DNA from: Bifidobacterium mongoliense DSM 21395 | GTDB lineage: Bacteria > Actinomycetota > Actinomycetes > Actinomycetales > Bifidobacteriaceae | Direction: 5' to 3' | NCBI RefSeq assembly: GCF_000741285.1 | Contig: NZ_JGZE01000001.1 | Location: 1-64,000 of the forward strand | Length of the DNA stretch: 64,000 nucleotides | In this document: positions 39,530 through 47,761 of the stretch, in pieces | How positions within the stretch are numbered: position 1 is the first letter of the stretch | Layout: each line of letters begins with the position of its first letter | The notes under the pieces: model-generated | Databases searched by the model: none | What the model was told of the DNA's origin: nothing | What the model saw: only the letters and a program-made list of their open reading frames with translations | Program-made: the position numbers and the translations under genes

Positions 39530-40315
39530 ATGGCATCGAAGGGCGCGAAGCCGGCCAATAAGCAGAACATCATCAAGCAGATCATCCAGATCTACCGGTA
39601 CACGGCACCCGAGGTGCCTTTGCTGCCCTGGATGCTGGCGGGGGTCTTCCTCCTGCCGCTCGTCGTGGCCGTGGCGCTCGGCGTCATCATGCACTGGTCG
39701 CCGGTCATCTGGGTCATGCTCCTCATCACCGCGATCATGTTGGGCGTGTTGCTGTTCACCATCGTGCTGACCAACCGCGCCGACAAGGTCGGCTATGCCA
39801 AGATCGAAGGCCGTCCGGGCGCCGCCGTCAGCGTGCTGAGCAATATCAACAAGGCCGGCTACACCTTCCCCGAGGAGCCCGTCTGGATGGATCCGCGCAG
39901 CAAGGACGCCATCTGGCGTGGCACGGGGTACAACGGCATCTACCTGCTGGGCGAGGGCGGCTACGGCCACGTCATGCGTGAGATGGACAAGCAGGAGCAT
40001 GCCATCAAGGGCGTGACCGCCGGCTCCACCATCCCCGTCTACCGCATCGCCGTGGGCAAGGGCGACAAGCAGGTGCGGCTGAGCGATTTGCGCCGCACAG
40101 TGCTTCGGCAGAAAAGCTATGAGCCGACCGGGTACAAGAACGCCCTGATGAGAACAATCCACCCTCGTCGTCGCTTCATCCTGACCAAGGCCGAACTCGC
40201 CACGCTGAACGACCGTCTGCGCACCTTGCAGACCAAGCAGGGCTTCGGCATCCCCAAGGGCATCGACCCGACGAGGCCGCAGCGCATGAGCCGACGCGCG
40301 ATGCGCGGACGCTGA
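39530..40315 (+). CDS. DUF4191 membrane protein
   Basis: The 261-residue protein has two TM segments near the N-terminus (LPWMLAGVFLLPLVVAVALGV and VIWVMLLITAIMLGVLLFTIVL), then a soluble cytoplasmic domain. That domain has the conserved NRADKVGYAKIEGRPGAA and WRGTGYNGIYLLGEG stretches typical of actinobacterial DUF4191. The start at 39530 (MASKGAKPANK) follows GAGGAAGT. In many actinobacteria this gene lies between lipA and glnA. Here it lies between the lipoamide dehydrogenase-like gene and glnA. The function is unknown. Confidence 0.88.
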   Translation: MASKGAKPANKQNIIKQIIQIYRYTAPEVPLLPWMLAGVFLLPLVVAVALGVIMHWSPVIWVMLLITAIMLGVLLFTIVLTNRADKVGYAKIEGRPGAAVSVLSNINKAGYTFPEEPVWMDPRSKDAIWRGTGYNGIYLLGEGGYGHVMREMDKQEHAIKGVTAGSTIPVYRIAVGKGDKQVRLSDLRRTVLRQKSYEPTGYKNALMRTIHPRRRFILTKAELATLNDRLRTLQTKQGFGIPKGIDPTRPQRMSRRAMRGR

Positions 40316-40395
40316 TCGAACCGGCGTTGACCACCATGTGAGCACCGAACGATGCGGTGTGGCTCATCGGACCGGCCGCATATCCGCCCATCATC

Positions 40396-40426
40396 AATCC
40401 CCGCAGGCTTCCGGCTTGCGGGGATT
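40396..40426. terminator. Hairpin between DUF4191 gene and glnA
   Basis: Arms AATCCCCGCA (40396-40405) and TGCGGGGATT (40417-40426) form a perfect 10-bp stem, 81 bases after the DUF4191 stop. The sequence after it (CGTCGTATCC) has no U-run, so termination is plausible but not certain. It separates glnA from the upstream genes and supports a separate glnA promoter. Confidence 0.55.
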
Positions 40427-40452
40427 CGTCGTATCCGCATCCAAACACACGC

Positions 40453-40469
40453 TACGAAACATGTTCGTA
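40453..40469. promoter_or_regulatory. Palindrome upstream of glnA, possible nitrogen-control operator
   Basis: TACGAA (40453-40458) and TTCGTA (40464-40469) form an inverted repeat inside CGAAACATGTTCGTAAC, about 75 bases before the glnA start. The AC-N9-AC spacing is shared with GlnR boxes of other actinobacteria. I see no GlnR or AmtR gene in the window, so the assignment is tentative. Confidence 0.45.
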
Positions 40470-40542
40470 ACCCAACAGGCGAGCTGAGGAAACGCATCCC
40501 CCTAGACTGGAACCCGTAAGTTCATAGGAAAGGAGCGGTCCA

Positions 40543-41979
40543 TTGACTGCACTTCAAACCAAAGCCGACGCCGAGGCGCTGATTAACAAGGAAGGTGTCG
40601 AGTACGTCTCCATACGCTTCACCGACCTCATCGGTGTCCAACAGCACTTCACGGTCCCCGCCTCCGAGTTCATCAAGGAAGCGTTCACCAACGGCATGCC
40701 CTTCGATGGTTCCTCGATCAAGGGGTTCCAGGCCATCAATGAGTCCGACATGAAGTTGATCCCCGATGTCAACACCGCGTTCATCGATCCGTTCCGCAAG
40801 CACAAGACCATGGACGTGGCCTTCTCGATCGTCGATCCCGTCACCGACGAGCCGTATTCCCGCGATCCCCGCCAGGTCGCCGGCAAGGCCGAGACCTATC
40901 TGAAGTCGACCGGCGTCGCGGACACCGCTTCCTTCGCCCCCGAGGCCGAGTTCTTCATCTTCGACAAGGTCCGCTTCGAGAACTCCATGCAGCGTTCCTT
41001 CTACGAGGTCGACTCCATCGAAGCCCCGTGGAACAGCGGCAGAGATTACGAGGAGGACGGCACCCCCAACATCGGCTTCAAGAACCGCATCAAGGGCGGC
41101 TACTTCCCCACCGCTCCCCAGGACCACAACCAGGACCTGCGCGATGACATGGTCGCCAACCTGCAAAAGGCCGGTCTGAGCCTCGAGCGTTCGCACCACG
41201 AGGTCGCGGGCGCCGGTCAGCAGGAGATCAACTACCGCTACAACTCCTTGCAGTTCGCCGGCGATGATCTCATGAAGTACAAGTACATCGTGCACGAGAC
41301 CGCCGCTCAAGCCGGCAAGGTCGTCACCTTCATGCCCAAGCCCATCGCGGACGACAACGGCACCGGCATGCACTGCCACCAGTCCCTGTGGAAGGACGGC
41401 AAGCCGCTCTTCTACGACGAGCGCGGCTACGGCGGACTCTCCGACATCGCCCGTTGGTATGTCGGCGGTCTGATCAAGCACGCGGCATCCGTCCTGGCGT
41501 TCACCAATCCTTCGATGAACTCCTACCACCGCCTGGTTCCGGGCTATGAAGCGCCCGTCAACCTGGTCTACTCGGCCCGTAACCGTTCGGCCGCCATCCG
41601 CATCCCGCTCGCGGGCACCGCGCCGTCGGCCAAGCGCATCGAGTTCCGCGCCCCGGATCCGTCCTCGAACCCGTTCCTGGCCTTCTCCGCCCAGATGATG
41701 GCCGGCCTCGACGGTGTGCTCAACCACATCGAGCCCCCGGCCCCGGTCGACAAGGACCTCTATGAGCTGCCCCCCGAGGAGCACGCCGGCATCAAGCAGG
41801 TTCCCGGTTCACTCACCGAGGCGCTGCACGCCCTCGAAGAGGACCACGACTTCCTGACCGCCGGCAACGTGTTCACCGACGATCTCATCGAGACCTGGCT
41901 CGACCTCAAGCACGGCGAGCTCGATCTCGCCCGCCTGGCCCCGACCCCACTGGAGTACGAGCTGTACTTCAACATCTGA
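40543..41979 (+). CDS. glnA: Glutamine synthetase, type I
   Basis: GlnA makes glutamine from glutamate, ammonia and ATP, as a cytosolic dodecamer. The 478-residue product has the N-terminal beta-grasp ([17 protein letters not shown]), [12 protein letters not shown], and the catalytic domain with [11 protein letters not shown], the [16 protein letters not shown] segment and [19 protein letters not shown]. The tyrosine in LYELPPEE (residue 407) corresponds to the adenylylated tyrosine of the regulated subclass. The start is TTG at 40543, seven bases after a strong AGGAG. A palindrome lies upstream and a strong terminator follows. Confidence 0.97.
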   Translation: MTALQTKADAEALINKEGVEYVSIRFTDLIGVQQHFTVPASEFIKEAFTNGMPFDGSSIKGFQAINESDMKLIPDVNTAFIDPFRKHKTMDVAFSIVDPVTDEPYSRDPRQVAGKAETYLKSTGVADTASFAPEAEFFIFDKVRFENSMQRSFYEVDSIEAPWNSGRDYEEDGTPNIGFKNRIKGGYFPTAPQDHNQDLRDDMVANLQKAGLSLERSHHEVAGAGQQEINYRYNSLQFAGDDLMKYKYIVHETAAQAGKVVTFMPKPIADDNGTGMHCHQSLWKDGKPLFYDERGYGGLSDIARWYVGGLIKHAASVLAFTNPSMNSYHRLVPGYEAPVNLVYSARNRSAAIRIPLAGTAPSAKRIEFRAPDPSSNPFLAFSAQMMAGLDGVLNHIEPPAPVDKDLYELPPEEHAGIKQVPGSLTEALHALEEDHDFLTAGNVFTDDLIETWLDLKHGELDLARLAPTPLEYELYFNI

Positions 41980-42001
41980 TCGGCATCGCCTCATCGGAAC
42001 A

Positions 42002-42043
42002 AGGAAACCCCGCACCAATCACACGGTTGGTGCGGGGTTTCCT
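42002..42043. terminator. Strong bidirectional terminator after glnA
   Basis: AGGAAACCCCGCACCAA (42002-42018) pairs perfectly over 17 bases with 42027-42043. It has an 8-base loop, with AAA on the left arm and TTT on the right arm to serve both strands. It ends glnA and also meets the broken hipA frame on the other side, where the accessory region begins. Confidence 0.9.
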
Positions 42044-42044
42044 G

Positions 42045-42590
42045 TCATGTCAGGCGACGTGCGCATGAGGGTTCACCGTACCAGGAGCAGTTCCACAAGT
42101 TCGGCGTCACCAGAACCGGCGGCATCGGCTGCGGGCGTTTGCCGACCGGTTCCTCGATCGCAAAGTTCTTGGCATGGGCATCGGTACCTGCCATCAGGAA
42201 ATTCAGAATCAATGCGATGTAGAACAGACCGGTGCTGGTTGAATCCAATCCGTTGATTCGCAGGCACGCAAGGATTTCAGCTGCTCCCGGCCCACCATCG
42301 GACTGGTATTTCTCGGACGTCGGATGCCCGGTCGCCTGACACAGATCCTCCTGATGGATTCGGACAACCTCCGTATCACCGTGCTGATTCGTGGTGTATT
42401 CCCGGTCCCACCGCTCACTGACCAGCGCCGGCAGTCCGTCGAACTCCCTGAATTCGCAATTCGATACAGGCACGTGCAGCCTGGCTATCGTCTTCAGACA
42501 CACATACTCATTACATGCCTGTTCGTGCAGCTTGAGGATGCCTGGTTTAATGTCTGTGCACTGGTGATAGCGTTCAGCTTTCGCGTTTCT
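42045..42590 (-). pseudogene. HipA-like kinase remnant
   Basis: The minus-strand frame is open from 42590 to the stop at 42045 (about 180 codons). It reads as an internal HipA piece: KPGILKLHEQACNEYVCL, then LPALVSERWDREY, then IHQEDLCQATGHPTSEKYQ, then the catalytic-loop-like GTDAHAKNFAI. After that, similarity stops and the frame ends at the glnA terminator. The N-terminal third and the C-terminal metal-binding part are missing, and no hipB antitoxin is present. A GTG at 42503 could start a shorter peptide but would lack most of the kinase. This is the left edge of the accessory region. Confidence 0.75.
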
Positions 42591-43005
42591 TTAACCCGGC
42601 GAAGGTCTGCGCCGTGTAGCTGGTTTGCGCATCGATGTCGTCAGCCACTCGCTGCTTTTGGTCAATGACCTGCCGCCGGAAGGAGATGAGATCCCAGATA
42701 CATGGACTGACGCTGTCGGGCGGGGTGCTGTTCATGGGAACCACCTTGCCCTTGGGCCATGGTTCCACCTTGCCGCGGGCAAAGAGATCGGCAGGCAGTG
42801 TTGAGACCTGGGCCGCTGTTTCGATGGCGTTCAAGTGGTCCGAATACAGCAGCCCCCATCCCTGCTGCGCCTCCCTGAGCAGACAGAAACAACCCAGCCA
42901 GACGCACACATAGGCGACGATCCCGATCATCAGCGCACGCCGAACCGGATGCCGGCTTCCCGCCGATCCATGTTCATCCCCCTGCGCAAGTGCGCCGCCG
43001 CTCAT
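42574..43005 (-). CDS. Single-pass membrane protein downstream of the bacteriocin ABC genes
   Basis: The 143-residue protein has one hydrophobic segment (ALMIGIVAYVCVWLGCFCLL, residues about 25-45) after a short basic stretch. A polar outer domain of about 100 residues follows, ending KKRES. I do not recognise the family. The start at 43005 (MSGGALAQGDE) has GGAG eight bases before it; a GTG three codons upstream is possible. It follows the ATPase gene after 174 bases on the same strand. A TATAGA at 43029-43034 may be its own -10. Position suggests a role in the bacteriocin system (immunity, export or processing), which is inference. Confidence 0.65.
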   Translation of the reverse strand: MSGGALAQGDEHGSAGSRHPVRRALMIGIVAYVCVWLGCFCLLREAQQGWGLLYSDHLNAIETAAQVSTLPADLFARGKVEPWPKGKVVPMNSTPPDSVSPCIWDLISFRRQVIDQKQRVADDIDAQTSYTAQTFAGLKKRES

Positions 43006-43179
43006 TGATCCCACTCCATGCGTCAGAATCTATAGTAGACTTCATATTGCAACCCGTACCAGATCAGATTCTTATGGCCCGCCTGCACGGCATAGGCGCC
43101 GTTGATCAAGCCGTGACGTGAACGCATCGATCGGGGTGGTGCTGATTCGATCAACGGACCCAGGCGCGATTTATCCGGT

Positions 43180-43878
43180 TCACTGGTGTTGCAGCCTGTC
43201 GAGATATTGTTCCAGGTCCAGTCGCCGTCGGTCGGTGTTGTGCCCCTCCACGTCGAAAATCTCGTCGCATCCGCCGCTCAACGCGTCGTCATGGGTGGCG
43301 ATGACCACGCACGCCCCCTGCGCCGCGCCGGCGAACAGCAGGTCGGTGACGAGCCGCCGGTTGTCCGCATCCAACGAGGCCGTCGGCTCATCGGCGAAGA
43401 TGTACCGCGCGTTCTTCCACAACGCCCGCGCGATGCCGACGCGCTGCCTCTCGCCCCCGGAGAGCACGTCCACCCGTTCCCCCACGAGATCATGCAACCC
43501 CACGTCGCCGATGATCTCACGCAGTCGCTGCGGGAGCCTGCGCACCCCGCTGCCCCGACCACGACGGGACAGGGTGATGTTATACAGGACGCTTTCGCCG
43601 GGGATGATGCCGTAGTCCTGGTAGACGAACGCCGCCTGGTCCCTCCAGAACGCCCGGCGCCGCCCGTCCCCCCACCCGGTCGCATCGCGCCCGTCCACAC
43701 TGACGGAGCCCGCAGTGGGACGCAGCAGCATGCCCAGAATGTTCAGCAGCGTCGTCTTGCCACAACCCGAACTACCCGTCAACGCATAGGTTCTTCCTGG
43801 CTTGCATTCCAGTGTCACGTGTTCGAAGAGCGGATGGCGGCCGATCGTGTAGCCGGCGCCGTTGACTTGTATGTTCAT
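43180..43878 (-). CDS. Bacteriocin-export ABC ATPase, lactococcin 972 group
   Basis: The 232-residue ATPase has Walker A LTGSSGCGKTTLLNILGM, the Q-loop FVYQDYGIIPGESVLYNI, the signature LSGGERQRVGIARALW, Walker B YIFADEPTASLD and the switch His in ATHDD. It is a compact stand-alone ABC subunit of the MacB type, as accompany lactococcin 972-like peptides. The start at 43878 follows AAAAGGAAG. The gene begins 10 bases after the permease stop, so the two are one unit. With the permease it probably gives immunity or export for the bacteriocin encoded upstream. Confidence 0.9.
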   Translation of the reverse strand: MNIQVNGAGYTIGRHPLFEHVTLECKPGRTYALTGSSGCGKTTLLNILGMLLRPTAGSVSVDGRDATGWGDGRRRAFWRDQAAFVYQDYGIIPGESVLYNITLSRRGRGSGVRRLPQRLREIIGDVGLHDLVGERVDVLSGGERQRVGIARALWKNARYIFADEPTASLDADNRRLVTDLLFAGAAQGACVVIATHDDALSGGCDEIFDVEGHNTDRRRLDLEQYLDRLQHQ

Positions 43879-43888
43879 GAGCTTCCTT

Positions 43889-45874
43889 TTATATGCCCTG
43901 CCGGTGGACCGAGCCATTGAATACGCGTCTACAGGATATGAATGCCGATACCCATTCCAGGGCGATGAAGAGAATGCCGACCGCCACAGCTACCGGAGCT
44001 TGCCCAGGCAGCAGCAGCCCGTAGTGGAGCGCGACGTAGGCAATGCCGGTGAGCCCCGCCTCCAGAAGCGTGTGCAGCAGCAGACGCCGCGAAAGCATAC
44101 TTGCATACGCCGTTCCATCCGTATGCCGGATAAAGATGAAGCTTCTATGCTCGACCGCCCAGATCCAGGAGGACTGAACCGCGCAGAACATACCGGCAAG
44201 AATGGCGAGGATGGCGGCCATGATGCCCGCGACCGCATTGCCTTCGAGGAGCTGGGCCCGGTAGAGCGCGGCGTCGGACACCGTGCTGGCCGAGTGCACC
44301 ACCTGGGTCAGGCCACTGGCATCCAACGCCGGCCTCGTGCGAGCGAGGTCGGTGAATATCACGTTTCCTGTCGTCATGCTGGGAATCAGGAAATTTTCGA
44401 GATTCATCGACCGGGCCGGTTCATTGACCAGGAGAATCAGCGGATACCTGGTGTTGGACATCTCGCCCGGATTCGAGGTGTAATCCAACGCGGGGAAAAC
44501 GGCATCGCCCCTCCACGCGTAGAGCCGGTATGACGCCGAGGCCGATGCCGAAGTGAACCATATGCTGATAATCCGACAGCCCCGGCGCACCGTTTGCGGC
44601 AGCGTCGTACCATTCACGGGTTTCATGAGCCGCCGGTTCACCTTCATGAGATCCAGGAACGTGGGGTTCGTGACGATGACGTCATCGTAGGGCGCCAATT
44701 GCCGTTCGATCAGGCTCTGCGACGGGCGGGCGTCCGAACCGGTGTCATCGATCATCATCGGAGCCACCGAATAGGAAAGGGCGAGCGTCCCATCACCGTC
44801 GGCGGTCGTGAGGAATCTTCTGAACCGGTCCTCATACCGGTGGTAGTCACCATTGCCCTGAACGGAGAAAGTCACGGCGCTGTTGGCGTTGCCCCATCGA
44901 CTGGCCGCCGCACGGGATTGCGACGCCAACGAAGCGCTGCTCACCGATAACGGCAACGCCATCAGCACGGTGACCAGACACAGGTACTTCCACACGCCGT
45001 TGCCCCACCGCACCAGGGTGGATTTACCAGCGCGCGCGGCGAGCTGCCCCACGGAGGGCGTGAACAGCAGCAGGAAGAAGAATGCCACGATAAGGCTGAA
45101 CACGACATGCACGGCGACCAGTGACAGGAACACCGTGAAGAACAACACCACATCATGGAATCGGTGATACGCGGCCATACAGCCACCAATAAGCACTCCT
45201 CCAGCGATGGCGGGCAAGGACAGCTTGCAGAACAGGAGAAGATCCTCGCCCTGCAACGAGACGGTCGTCCTGCCGTACATGAAACGAACGGACCGCGACC
45301 GACGCCGGCCGGCGGACCAGGCCCACAGGACCGCGACGTTCAGGAACAACACGGCCAAAGCCAACAGACTCGCCCCACGATTCGCACCCAAGGCATCGGT
45401 GAACACGCTCCCCGGCGAACGATGCGTGACGGCCTGGGTCGAGCCGCCCAAACGCGAGACCGTCTGAACGAACTCCCGGGCAGACGCGCCGTCATAAAAC
45501 GAATAGTTACCGGAAAGATTCAGCAGACCCAGATCACTGGCTGGGAGGACACGGCCATGCCGGGCGTTCTTGAACCAGACCATGGCCGAATGCCCAGCAG
45601 GACGACCGCCGAAACGGTACACATCCAAACCGTTGACGCCATCCTCGGAATTGGCCTTGGTCAGCAAAAACTCGCCCGAGGATGTACGAGATGCCTGCGC
45701 CGACAGATCCTTGACAACCTGCTGTTTGGACAGCGTCGACGAGGAGAGGTCCGCATACACCGCGTACGTAGATCCAAGGGGATACGTCGTCTCGGCGTTC
45801 TCCACAGCATACGAAGCGAACACGGCGCTCAACGCCACCAGGACAACCCACCACCAACGCAGGTAACGAGTCAC
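43889..45874 (-). CDS. Bacteriocin-associated integral membrane protein (putative immunity permease)
   Basis: The 661-residue protein has one N-terminal TM segment (VVLVALSAVFASYAV), a 150-residue outer domain and a TM cluster at residues about 165-320. A second outer domain follows, then three C-terminal TM segments (from GIMAAILAILAGMFCAVQSSWIW). The seven or so TM segments and the co-transcribed ATPase match the BAIM family found with lactococcin 972-like bacteriocins. I start at the GTG at 45874 (MTRYLRWWW) with AGGTG six bases before it; a GTG at 45883 is also possible. The family is assigned by topology and context as well as sequence. Confidence 0.85.
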   Translation of the reverse strand: MTRYLRWWWVVLVALSAVFASYAVENAETTYPLGSTYAVYADLSSSTLSKQQVVKDLSAQASRTSSGEFLLTKANSEDGVNGLDVYRFGGRPAGHSAMVWFKNARHGRVLPASDLGLLNLSGNYSFYDGASAREFVQTVSRLGGSTQAVTHRSPGSVFTDALGANRGASLLALAVLFLNVAVLWAWSAGRRRSRSVRFMYGRTTVSLQGEDLLLFCKLSLPAIAGGVLIGGCMAAYHRFHDVVLFFTVFLSLVAVHVVFSLIVAFFFLLLFTPSVGQLAARAGKSTLVRWGNGVWKYLCLVTVLMALPLSVSSASLASQSRAAASRWGNANSAVTFSVQGNGDYHRYEDRFRRFLTTADGDGTLALSYSVAPMMIDDTGSDARPSQSLIERQLAPYDDVIVTNPTFLDLMKVNRRLMKPVNGTTLPQTVRRGCRIISIWFTSASASASYRLYAWRGDAVFPALDYTSNPGEMSNTRYPLILLVNEPARSMNLENFLIPSMTTGNVIFTDLARTRPALDASGLTQVVHSASTVSDAALYRAQLLEGNAVAGIMAAILAILAGMFCAVQSSWIWAVEHRSFIFIRHTDGTAYASMLSRRLLLHTLLEAGLTGIAYVALHYGLLLPGQAPVAVAVGILFIALEWVSAFISCRRVFNGSVHRQGI

Positions 45875-45903
45875 TGCCCACACCTACCCATCAATCCCAA
45901 CAG

Positions 45904-45966
45904 CACGGACAAAACCACAAACTGTCGCCCATGAGGTAACACAACCAAACAAACACGGACAAAACC
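45904..45966. repeat. 13-base direct repeat flanking the permease leader
   Basis: CACGGACAAAACC occurs at 45904-45916 and again at 45954-45966, the second copy ending at the bacteriocin stop codon. On the minus strand the interval is rich in U (TTTGTTTGGTTGTGTT). The pair could be an RNA-processing or pausing site that lowers expression of the immunity genes relative to the peptide, or merely a duplication scar. Confidence 0.45.
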
Positions 45967-46284
45967 TCAGCACAGACGATAATGATAGGCAGGAGCGCTT
46001 GTGCCGGGCATATTGACCTGGGCATATGACCATTTATTCCTAGCTGTGCAGATTGAAGTAGAGGTCTTGTTTCCAGCACTTACCGAAGAACCATGGGTTT
46101 TTGAGGCGTGCCAATAATTCGAATAAGCACAAAAACCGTTGTCCCCGTACTGCCAGCTGCCGCCTTCCTCTGGAAATTGTTCAGCCGCCAAGGCGACACC
46201 AGTGGTCCCGGCAGCCATGACCATTCCCAACACCATAGCGGCGAAACAGGATGTAACCTTGTTTGACCCAATATGAATAGCCAT
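45967..46284 (-). CDS. Lactococcin 972-family bacteriocin precursor
   Basis: The 105-residue preprotein has a Sec signal peptide: a short polar start, hydrophobic core CFAAMVLGMVMAAGTTGVALA, and cleavage likely after ALA (residue 33). The mature part of about 72 residues shows the family hallmarks GGSWQYG, YSNYWHASKTHGSS and KWSYAQV. Lactococcin 972 acts extracellularly, binding lipid II and blocking septum formation; that activity is assumed, not shown, here. Three cysteines (52, 79, 105, the last being the C-terminal residue) are unusual, since lactococcin 972 itself has none. The start at 46284 follows GGAGGG. It heads the gene set with its immunity/export genes. Confidence 0.88.
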   Translation of the reverse strand: MAIHIGSNKVTSCFAAMVLGMVMAAGTTGVALAAEQFPEEGGSWQYGDNGFCAYSNYWHASKTHGSSVSAGNKTSTSICTARNKWSYAQVNMPGTSAPAYHYRLC

Positions 46285-46318
46285 ATACCCTCCAATCAAC
46301 TTTGACCGATAAGATATG

Positions 46319-46396
46319 TTATAATGACGCAACATTAATGTCATTCCCGACAACGATACTGGAGGAACAGATTTTTGCTATCGTCATTTGCTTCAT
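46319..46396 (-). CDS. Possible 25-residue peptide upstream of the bacteriocin
   Basis: ATG at 46396 opens 25 codons (MKQMTIAKICSSSIVVGNDI and five more residues) ending in TAA. AAGGGAAGGG lies directly before it and the stop is 34 bases from the bacteriocin start. It has one cysteine and no clear signal peptide. It could be a leader peptide, a signal for the two-component system, or a chance frame in an AT-rich leader. Confidence 0.25.
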   Translation of the reverse strand: MKQMTIAKICSSSIVVGNDINVASL

Positions 46397-46477
46397 AACC
46401 CTTCCCTTCGTTGTTAGACATGTCGGGGGAATGTCCGGGCGTTGCAACTACGTACCCGGTGTGTACCCCTACGGGTC

Positions 46478-46531
46478 ATGATAGCAGAGCGTGATGCGCG
46501 ATGGCAGGTCCTTGCCGTACGTGGTACGGCA
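46478..46531 (-). promoter_or_regulatory. Bacteriocin promoter region with response-regulator-type operator
   Basis: TGCCGTAC (46513-46520) and GTACGGCA (46524-46531) form an inverted repeat with a 3-base spacer. The flanking GGTCCT on one side also occurs in the operator at 48527-48573. On the minus strand an extended -10 box TGCTATCAT (46478-46486) lies 20 bases beyond GGACC, with no good -35, as expected for an activator-dependent promoter. The gap 46285-46680 otherwise holds only the possible small peptide. Confidence 0.65.
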
Positions 46532-46680
46532 CCAGAGAGCGCAACCGTTGCCAACAAGCCTACGATGCCATGGTGGCTTATGGAAACCGATCCGGAAGGA
46601 CGCCTATCATGACCGGAGTGGTGCGTGTAGTCTCCCGAGCAACTGACCCACCGGGACGTCGGAGTGCGGGATGGTGATGG

Positions 46681-47761
46681 TCATAGTCCATTGACGTTCG
46701 TTTCCACCCACACCCAATCTCCCTTGCAACCCTGCCGCCAGACGGCGGCATCGCGCGACGCCCGTGCCCCGATGCCCCCGTTCCGCGGCAAGCCCACGGG
46801 CGCATCCGCGACCGAGATCTCAAACCGGCTGCCATTATCGGCCAGACTGACGCAGTACCCACCGTCCGGGTCGGCGTGTTCGAGCACGTTGCCATAGATC
46901 TCATCGACCATGACGGCGACGGATTCGACGGCCTCCCGGCTCATCCAGGTCAGATCGATCCCCTCATCCATCAACGAAACACCAGTGAACGCGGCGTCTG
47001 CAAGCTTGCGGCCCCACGCGGAGCATAGGTGGCGCAACTCTTCCTCTTGACTGGAATGCAGCGGAACGTCGGCATTGACGGTCGTACCGACGGAGAGTTC
47101 GTCAATGGCCTTATGCACCTTGCCCAAGGCCGATGAGAGCACTCCCCTGGCCCGTTCGATCTCATCGACACCCAGGTCCCCTCCCGCAAGAACCCGGTCA
47201 AGGTAGACGAGGTCGTTGGCCACGGAATTGTGCAATCGGTCGGTCACCCGTAACACGTTGCGCTGGTATGTCTGGCTGATCCGGCGCTGCTCGCGCTCAG
47301 CTCGCCGTTGATGCGCGCCCCACGCGATTCCCGCGCCGGTGGCAAGCGTGAAGAATCCCAGCAGGATCAGGATCGTGTCGATGGGCATGTCCGCAGTACC
47401 GCCCTGGGACAGTGCTGGCAGATAGGCGATCGAGGCGATCAGTGCGGCGATCACCCCTTGGGTGGCACCACCGCAGCCTATAATCAGCAGCGCCGCCAAC
47501 AGGGGGAAGGACGATGCTGGTGGACTCCGGGAATGGCAGAACCTGCTGAGCCAGCCACAGGAACACGACCAACCAGGCGAAGTCGGTTCGCGCCACGATG
47601 CCCAGGCATGCCAATACCACCAGCAACGCCGCCAGCAGGGATGGCCACCTGATCTGTCCCCGCGCATACATGACAGCGACCTCCGCCATCAACGGCAAGC
47701 ATGACACGGCCGGCAGCCAACGAGCCACACGCAAAATGCCGTTGCCGGGTCGCCTACTCAT
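46681..47761 (-). pseudogene. Sensor histidine kinase with one-base frameshift
   Basis: The N-terminal part (from MSRRPGNGILRV at 47761) gives about three TM segments to about residue 83. A shift in the G run at 47502-47506 (plus strand) moves the frame, after which LLAALLIIGCGGATQGVI continues the TM region. Then follow the dimerisation and phosphoacceptor helix (VTDRLHNSVANDLVYLDRV) and a HATPase_c domain (VMVDEIYGNVLEHADPDGGYCVSLADNGSRFEISVADA). The two parts together would be a complete HisKA_3-type kinase of about 360 residues. The start overlaps the response regulator stop as ATGA. If the shift is real the kinase is dead; if it is a base-call error it is intact. Confidence 0.8.

Noticed and set aside
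42045..42503. Reading the hipA piece as a functional 152-residue protein from a GTG
   Set aside because: The frame continues upstream with HipA similarity, and the C-terminal part needed for the kinase fold is missing, so a pseudogene is the better call.
45891..46079. Minus-strand frame overlapping the bacteriocin end with a hydrophobic stretch
   Set aside because: It overlaps the well-supported precursor in another frame and has no ribosome binding site. The hydrophobic run arises from the U-rich leader.
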